Shown: piece by piece, positions 58,159 through 64,000 of the stretch
Position numbering within the stretch: the first letter of the stretch is position 1
Layout: each line of letters starts with the position of its first letter
Source of the DNA: Isoetes taiwanensis
Taxonomy: Eukaryota; Streptophyta; Lycopodiopsida; Isoetales; Isoetaceae
Assembly: GCA_021234155.1 (NCBI GenBank)
Contig: JAJEKV010000046.1
Location: 6,453,012 to 6,517,011, forward strand
Reading direction: 5' to 3'
Length of the DNA: 64,000 nt
The notes under the pieces: generated by a model
Told to the model about the DNA's origin: nothing
Database searches by the model: none
Seen by the model: only the letters and a program-made list of their open reading frames with translations
Made by a program: the position numbers and the translations under genes

Positions 58159-58490
58159 ATTTAGAGTCTCACTGTAATAGAATTTGACAAGAATTACTTC
58201 TTGAACACAATTTAAATCAGAAATTTACAAGAAGGATTCCAAACCTGAGACCCGAAATCTTAATGCAAATGCTTGAGGAATTTGGATTGCAAGGCCGATC
58301 TCGACACCCTGATGCGGAATTGGAGCAGGGCAGATCAAAGAACAGGGCAGATCAAAGAACAGGGTATCATTTCTTGAAGGGGTCGGAATTGGTGGCTCGA
58401 TTTCCGGGAGAGTTTTCGGGCGCCAAAACTCAAAAACCGGCCGTTATGCCCCTAACCATAAAACAGCCGAGAGGGTTAATGGGAACGCGG

Positions 58491-58684
<194 letters not shown>

Positions 58685-58727
58685 GGCTCAACCTTTCGAT
58701 TGCGTCGGCCACATGCTCCAAATTTTT

Positions 58728-58757
58728 TTATCTCTCGTCGTATACGACGAGAGATAA
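58728..58757. repeat. 30-bp perfect palindrome
   Basis: Self-complementary sequence centred on GTATAC, with arms TTATCTCTCGTC and GACGAGAGATAA. A degenerate version lies at 53490-53520. Confidence 0.9.
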
Positions 58758-58799
58758 TTTTTATACAGTATCTCACGAGAGACAACGAGAGATTATTAT

Positions 58800-59863
58800 C
58801 TCTCATTGCTTAACAAACCAGTTAGACCCCAAAATATAAAGGCCGTTAACAAACCGGCCGGAATTTTTTTTCCCCCTTTTTCTTCTCTGTTTTGGTGGGC
58901 GTGCAAGGCGGCTATGGCGCATTTTTTTTTCCTTTCTCCCTGTGTTGACGAGAAGACCAAGGTAACTATGGCGGAAGCTCTGGGCCAGCAAGCTCCATAT
59001 AAAGCTCTCGGCCAAGGATCCGGCCCAGATTAGGAGGGTTGGGCGGATTAGGAGTGTTGGGAGGATCAGAGATTTTGGGTACAGGCCAAACAGACGAGAA
59101 GATGATCAGGCAAATACAAATGCTCAAGTGGGCAGTTCTGGTAGAATCGGAGGAAGTCTTGTAGCGTATGAACCTAGATTGCATGCAGGTGGAGTAGGGA
59201 GGGAAGAAATCAGAGGATTGAGCAGCCCAATGCAACACTAGAAGCCCTGTTTGTATACATAGTTCTTCAAATAACAGAGCTTATGCATACATAAGCTGAT
59301 GGATAACTGATGGATTATAGCAGCACAATAGAAATCCCAACAAAACCAAGAACATATGTTCAGCTTTCTACCTTGGTTCTGTTTTCTAGCTAATAGATTG
59401 ATGCAAATCTCTTGGGTCTCAATTTTTGCAGGCTTATCTTCAAAGAAATACCCTTTAATGATAGAAAAACCAGTTGATTATGCTCTGAGATGAGCAATCA
59501 TGCAAAACCGGCCTGTTCTACCACAGTCCGGCCCATCCTGTCAGCATGCCGGATCTGTTCAGGTTTAAGCCATAATCTATAAAATATTTAATCTAAGACC
59601 AGCATTTCCTAAGTCAATTCCAATCCATTTAGGCTAAGCTTATATGAGCTTCGAAGCTAAGCGATGGAGCTGGAGCTACATCTGCTCACACCCAAGAACA
59701 TAGTACACACCGAAGAACAGAGTACTGAGTGCCAGAAAGGCCCTCGTTGCCGAAAACACGAATGGGTTATCTAAAAATAAAAATTTCGGACGCCTTCCCT
59801 TAACGGCCATAGGAAATGAAAACACCCCTAACAATAGTTAGGGGCATTTTGTCTCTCAAAGGG
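58800..59863. other. Unassigned sequence between CT tracts
   Basis: No gene is supported. GGAGGGTTGGGCGGATTAGGAGTGTTGGGAGGAT at 59032-59065 is a short G-rich tandem repeat. Confidence 0.3.
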
Positions 59864-60091
<228 letters not shown>

Positions 60092-60301
60092 CGCTGGACG
60101 CTGGGTGATAGGGTTTCTGCTATAACTTCAGAAAGCCATAGCTCTCACATACGGTGTCAGATTGCAACGGGGTTGGGCTCGTTGGAAAGCTTATTTCGAG
60201 CTCTTTCCAACGGTATATAACATCAATACTTTTGATTCAGTTTGACAGTCTGTAATTGGCATTTTCCGGGACTGTGTACAGGACAGCGAGTAGCAGGACA
60301 A

Positions 60302-61207
60302 ATGGCAAAAAAGAAACGGACTGTAGATGGGACTGGCAGAAACAAAAAAGAGGGAACCGAGGATGCTGGATCGTCATCAGACTTAGGTGCTGGAACAGGG
60401 GGAGCCGGAAGTATCAAGAAAACAGGGGACCTGGTTTTTTCCTCCACAAAATCGGAAGCTCCAGAGAAAACTGACCCGGCAGTGACCAAGCAAGATCTGT
60501 TAGATGCCGTTGGCCAGATGAGGGCAGCCATGGAATTCTCAACCCTGTCTATGAAGACATCAATAGAGGCCTCTGTCCAAAACATGGTAAGTGATTTGAA
60601 ATCTTTCTTGTTAGCTCATGTGCAAGCAGAAGTGGAGAAATGTCAGCACAATATGATAATGGAATTAGAGCAGTTCAAGAAGGGAATTAAAGCAGAATTT
60701 GAAGCTTTCAAGCAAGAGGTTTTGAGTGAAGATAGTGATTGCGAAGATGATGTAGAAGAGCAGGAAGAAAAGGACATCTCTGGGATCCAAAAGCAATTAT
60801 CAGCCTTTATAGAAGAGCAAGAAAGGAGAGAAAAAGCATTGAACATCCGTTTGATTGGCATACCGGAACAGACCAGAGAAAAGACCAAAGACATTGTTCA
60901 GGCTTTTTGTGAAAATGAACTGGCGGTCATAGATTCAGGCATTACAGATGCATTTCGGATTGGCAAGCAAACTGATAGGGATCGTCACATTATTGTCAAA
61001 TTCAGATCAAAGGAAGACAAGATTAATATACTGAAAAAGAAGACCATGCTCAAGGGAAAGAAGATCTGGATCAATGGTGATCTTACTAAGAACCAGTTTC
61101 AAGAGTACAAGGAACAGGTGCAGATCCTCAAGGAAGCAAGGCAAGAGGGGAAAAAAGCGTACTGGCGACGGGGGAAGGTCGTGGTAGAAAATCCAGAAAA
61201 TGCATAG
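60302..61207 (+). CDS. LINE ORF1 protein, L1 ORF1p type (coiled coil, RRM, C-terminal domain)
   Basis: An intact frame of 301 residues from ATG 60302 (in frame with upstream sequence but the first true ATG). It has a basic N-terminus (MAKKKRTVDG), a Gly/Ser linker, a long amphipathic helix region (residues about 70-150, e.g. LKSFLLAHVQAEVEKCQHNM) likely to trimerise as a coiled coil, and an acidic bend (SEDSDCEDDVEEQEEKD). The RRM-like core follows (ALNIRLIGIPEQ, DAFRIGKQTDRDRHIIVKFR), then the C-terminal domain (KGKKIWINGDLTKNQF, EARQEGKKAYWRRGKVVV). This is the layout of vertebrate-type L1 ORF1p, an RNA-binding chaperone, and not the zinc-knuckle ORF1 common in flowering-plant L1s. No stop is seen. 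Confidence 0.85.
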   Translation: MAKKKRTVDGTGRNKKEGTEDAGSSSDLGAGTGGAGSIKKTGDLVFSSTKSEAPEKTDPAVTKQDLLDAVGQMRAAMEFSTLSMKTSIEASVQNMVSDLKSFLLAHVQAEVEKCQHNMIMELEQFKKGIKAEFEAFKQEVLSEDSDCEDDVEEQEEKDISGIQKQLSAFIEEQERREKALNIRLIGIPEQTREKTKDIVQAFCENELAVIDSGITDAFRIGKQTDRDRHIIVKFRSKEDKINILKKKTMLKGKKIWINGDLTKNQFQEYKEQVQILKEARQEGKKAYWRRGKVVVENPENA

Positions 61208-61228
61208 GTATTTGAGACCACTAGGATA

Positions 61229-64000
61229 ATGTGTTGGAACATAAATTCTATTAGTCAGTATAAAATAGATGTAGTAGATGATCTATTTTCAAATGTAGAT
61301 GTTTTGTTCTTCTTAGAAACTTGTGAAAATGAAGAAAAAGGCTTACCAGACATACATGGGGTGCACTCTGTTTGGCACAATAAAGGCTGGCGCCTAAAAG
61401 GACATGGCGGGATTGCATGCTATGTAAGGTTAGGCATGAAACACATGGTGAAAATAATGAATGAAAGAGGATCATTGCAGCATATCTGGGTGGAGTTACA
61501 AGGCCAGAAAGGTAAGATCTTTGTGGCGGGATGTTACTTTCCACCGAGAGAATCACCGGTTTTATGACTCGCACCACCGGATCGGGATGACCCCTTTTTA
61601 GCTTTAGAACAGATGTGCTTTCATTGCTTTGCCAGATGGTGGTGTTCTCTTATTAGGAGATTTCAACGGGCGCATTGCTACCAAACAAGCAGCTATCGCT
61701 AGCATGGAAGGGGATCCCGTATGGGTTGAGATGCTTGACGATAAGGAAGTATCCCAGGAAGGATGGAGTAGAACCACGGCAGATAGAATAAGATGGCCTA
61801 CACCCCAAGGCAACCATGTGCTTAATATGTGCAGCGGGCTTGATTTATTGGTTTATAATGGCACACAGGGTTTCGTGCAGTAAGTGCACATGCGTAAAAT
61901 GCAAGTGTTGTTGATCTCGTTCTTGCTACATCCCGCTTTGCGAACAGGTGTTACATATGTCTATAGGGGAAGAGATGGAAAAGATCTCGATCATACAATC
62001 GATAACGCTTGTGTTAAGCACCAAGAATTACACATGCCACCAGCACGTTGTGTCTCTAAACCTCGCATACGTATGAAATATCATAAAGTGGAAAGCTATA
62101 TGAAGAAGTGTGAGACAAGAGCCTCCACAACAAATTGGCCCAGCGACACTGATAAATTAAGTGACAAGATTGCAGAGTTAGTTCTAGATGTTGCCACTAA
62201 TTGTTTTGTCTCACGCAGAAAGATGAAGGGGTTGCCATGCAATAGTTGGTTTGATCGCCTTGTAGAGCAAAAAAAGAGAGGCATTTAAGGTGCAAGGGGG
62301 AAGATAGACAGAGATTAAAGAAAGAATATTTTGCACTCACGAAATCAAAAAGAAAAAGTATGTGTATCGAGAGACGGGGGAGCTGATCCGTGACACTATA
62401 GCGCATCCCAAAAATTCGGAATGAGCTTAAGCCTAAGATGAAGCAGAGACCCACTGAAACCATGGCTTTAGTAAGCCAAGTCGCGTAAGTCGTGATCACA
62501 TCTTTGGAGGCCAATGTCGGTAATATTGACTTACGTGATGTAGGTCGGTGCTTTGATTTGGAAGACTTAGAAGAAGGGTTAAGTCATCTTGCCAACGGGA
62601 AAGCGGCTGATTCAATTGGGCTGGTAGCTGAAATGTTCAAATGGGCAGGTAACTCAATACATGTTGCATTGTTGTCATTATTTAACAATGTTTTGCGCAA
62701 AGGGTTTCCTCGCACTTGGCAGCTGAACAGAGTTATCCCCTTGCATAAAGCTGGAGATGAGAATGATCCTGGAAATTACCGAATGATTTTGGTTAGTAGT
62801 TTATATGCCAAATTATTTGCTGCTATGCTGAATTGTAAATTTAGCACCTGGGCTGAAAAACATAATATTAGAGCCACTGGACAGGCAGGCTTTAGACCAA
62901 AAAGATCTACAGTTGATCATTTGGTTACTTTGCGAGCTATGGTTGATTCGGTTAAGGGTAAGAAAAAGCCCCTTTATGCTCTTTTTGTTGATTATGCTAA
63001 GGCTTTTGACACGGTATCTCGTAGTAATTTATGGGAGAGAATGGAGGCCCTAGGGGTACCAATTGAGCTTAGACATGCAGTGAAGATACTTTATGATAAA
63101 GTTTTGGTACAGTTATCATCCCCCTACATTGAGCAATGCGCAGATGTGGTAGAAAGTAATATTGGAGTGAAGCAAGGGTGCCCATTGTCACCCACACTAT
63201 TTGGCCTATTCATAGACCAATTGCAGGCTTGGATGTCCGAATATGGCGGGGAGGGGACCCCATTGTTTAGATGCATGGTTCTATTGCTCTTATATGCTGA
63301 TGATGTTGTTCTTCTTTCCCTTCGATGGAAGGCATGCGTAAGCATTTAGATCTTGGCCGGCACATTTACGTGAACAGAAAAGTATGAGGGTAAATATGTC
63401 AAAGACTAAGATGATGGTATTTGGGACAAATAAAGTAGATCATCTTAAATTCCTCTATCATGGAGAACCCGTGGAAATCGTCACCTCATATAAGTATCTA
63501 GGGATACATGTGGACAAGGGGCATAGCCGAACTCTGGCGTTGAGCATAGAGTAAATGGAGGCCCTGAAAGCACTATATAGCATGCAAATAAAAAGTGGAA
63601 AAAGCGTAAATATGGGACTTTAGCCCGGCGCACCTTTATATCGAGTCTTTGGTCCAAACAGTTTTGCTCTATGGGTGTGAAGTATGGGGGCGGGGATTAT
63701 CTCAGAGAATCCTGGAAAAAGGTTGAGAAAGTGCAAAAGAAGTTCTTGAGAACAGAATTGGGTACTAAAGCTCAAACTCCATATGATATGCTGCTTGTAG
63801 AGTGTGGCATGATGCCACTAGAGGCTGAAGCCCTATGCAGAACGCTTACATATCTCTCTAAGTTGCTATTTGATATGCCAGAAGATAGCTTACCAAGGCT
63901 AGCATTCGAAGAAACAAGAGACAAGGGATGGTACTCAGATATTAGGGAATGGATGAGGAAGTGGGGGATGGACATTCATGGTATACATGAGCATAAGGGC
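61229..64000 (+). pseudogene. LINE ORF2: AP-type endonuclease and reverse transcriptase, frameshifted
   Basis: Endonuclease in pieces: MCWNINSISQYKIDVVDDLF, GHGGIACYVRLG and GKIFVAGCYFPP (61229-61567), then LLLGDFNGRIATKQAA (61645) and VTYVYRGRDGKDLDHTIDNA (61948-62005). RT frame 62492-63349: GKAADSIGLVAEMFKWAG, LNRVIPLHKAGDENDPGNYR, GQAGFRPKRSTVDHL, LYALFVDYAKAFDTVSR, IGVKQGCPLSPTLFGLFID and the catalytic YADD (63293-63304). After a frameshift near 63310 come MSKTKMMVFGTNK and TSYKYLGIHVDKGH, the usual thumb region, and further coding sequence to the window end. At least three frame changes and several stops make it inactive. Confidence 0.85.

Overview
This window looks like nuclear DNA of a land plant with a large, repeat-rich genome. 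The basis is two ordinary plant genes (an intronless F-box/kelch gene and a three-coding-exon class-B GATA factor) set among several kilobase-scale plant retrotransposons, a PIF/Harbinger DNA transposon, a LINE, foldback elements and very long CT, TAA and CA microsatellites. The L1-type ORF1 of the LINE and the repeat load would fit a non-flowering plant such as a fern or a gymnosperm, but that placement is an inference.

Layout. 1-8341: decayed Ty3/gypsy element A (+): protease, RT, RNase H and integrase remnants, then an unusual post-pol block with an antisense reading frame and two further decayed ORFs, a polypurine tract and a 499-bp LTR. 8342-16397: chromodomain-type Ty3/gypsy element B (+): an accessory ORF ahead of gag, an intron-like AT-rich spacer, a Ser-rich segment, a nearly intact gag-pol with chromodomain, and a degraded 3' LTR invaded by a LINE RT fragment (-). 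About 16.9-20.74 kb: 5' part of Ty3/gypsy element C (-), ending at its primer-binding site and LTR. 22265-23653: F-box/kelch gene (+). 25571-26615: coding exons of the GATA gene (-), with a 5' leader and TATA box near 27.7 kb; it converges with the F-box gene. 27.9-28.3 kb: a small TIR element with internal tandem repeats next to a near-perfect 46-bp-arm hairpin. 31.3-36.86 kb: element D (-), which shares the accessory ORF, intron-like spacer and Ser-rich segment with element B and carries a histone H3-like sequence near its 5' end. 37.26-37.59 kb: minisatellite. 42.1-42.8 kb: a duplicated unit split by a TAA microsatellite. 43259-46873: a foldback, Mutator-like element with an 11-bp target duplication and arrays of a 13-bp motif in both orientations. 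49.2-49.6 kb: a foldback MITE. 50.7-60.1 kb: four long CT tracts with shared flanks, around a decayed two-gene PIF/Harbinger element (DDE transposase + strand, Myb/SANT-like protein - strand). 60302-64000: L1-like LINE (+) with ORF1 and a frameshifted EN-RT ORF2 that runs off the window.

The two host genes look intact and independent. Everything else is mobile-element biology, mostly inactivated by stops and frameshifts. The observation most worth pursuing is the histone H3-fold sequence inside element D, whose relative B encodes a chromodomain, a fold that in host proteins binds the H3 tail. The repeated accessory-ORF, intron and Ser-rich architecture of B and D marks an unusual Ty3/gypsy lineage.
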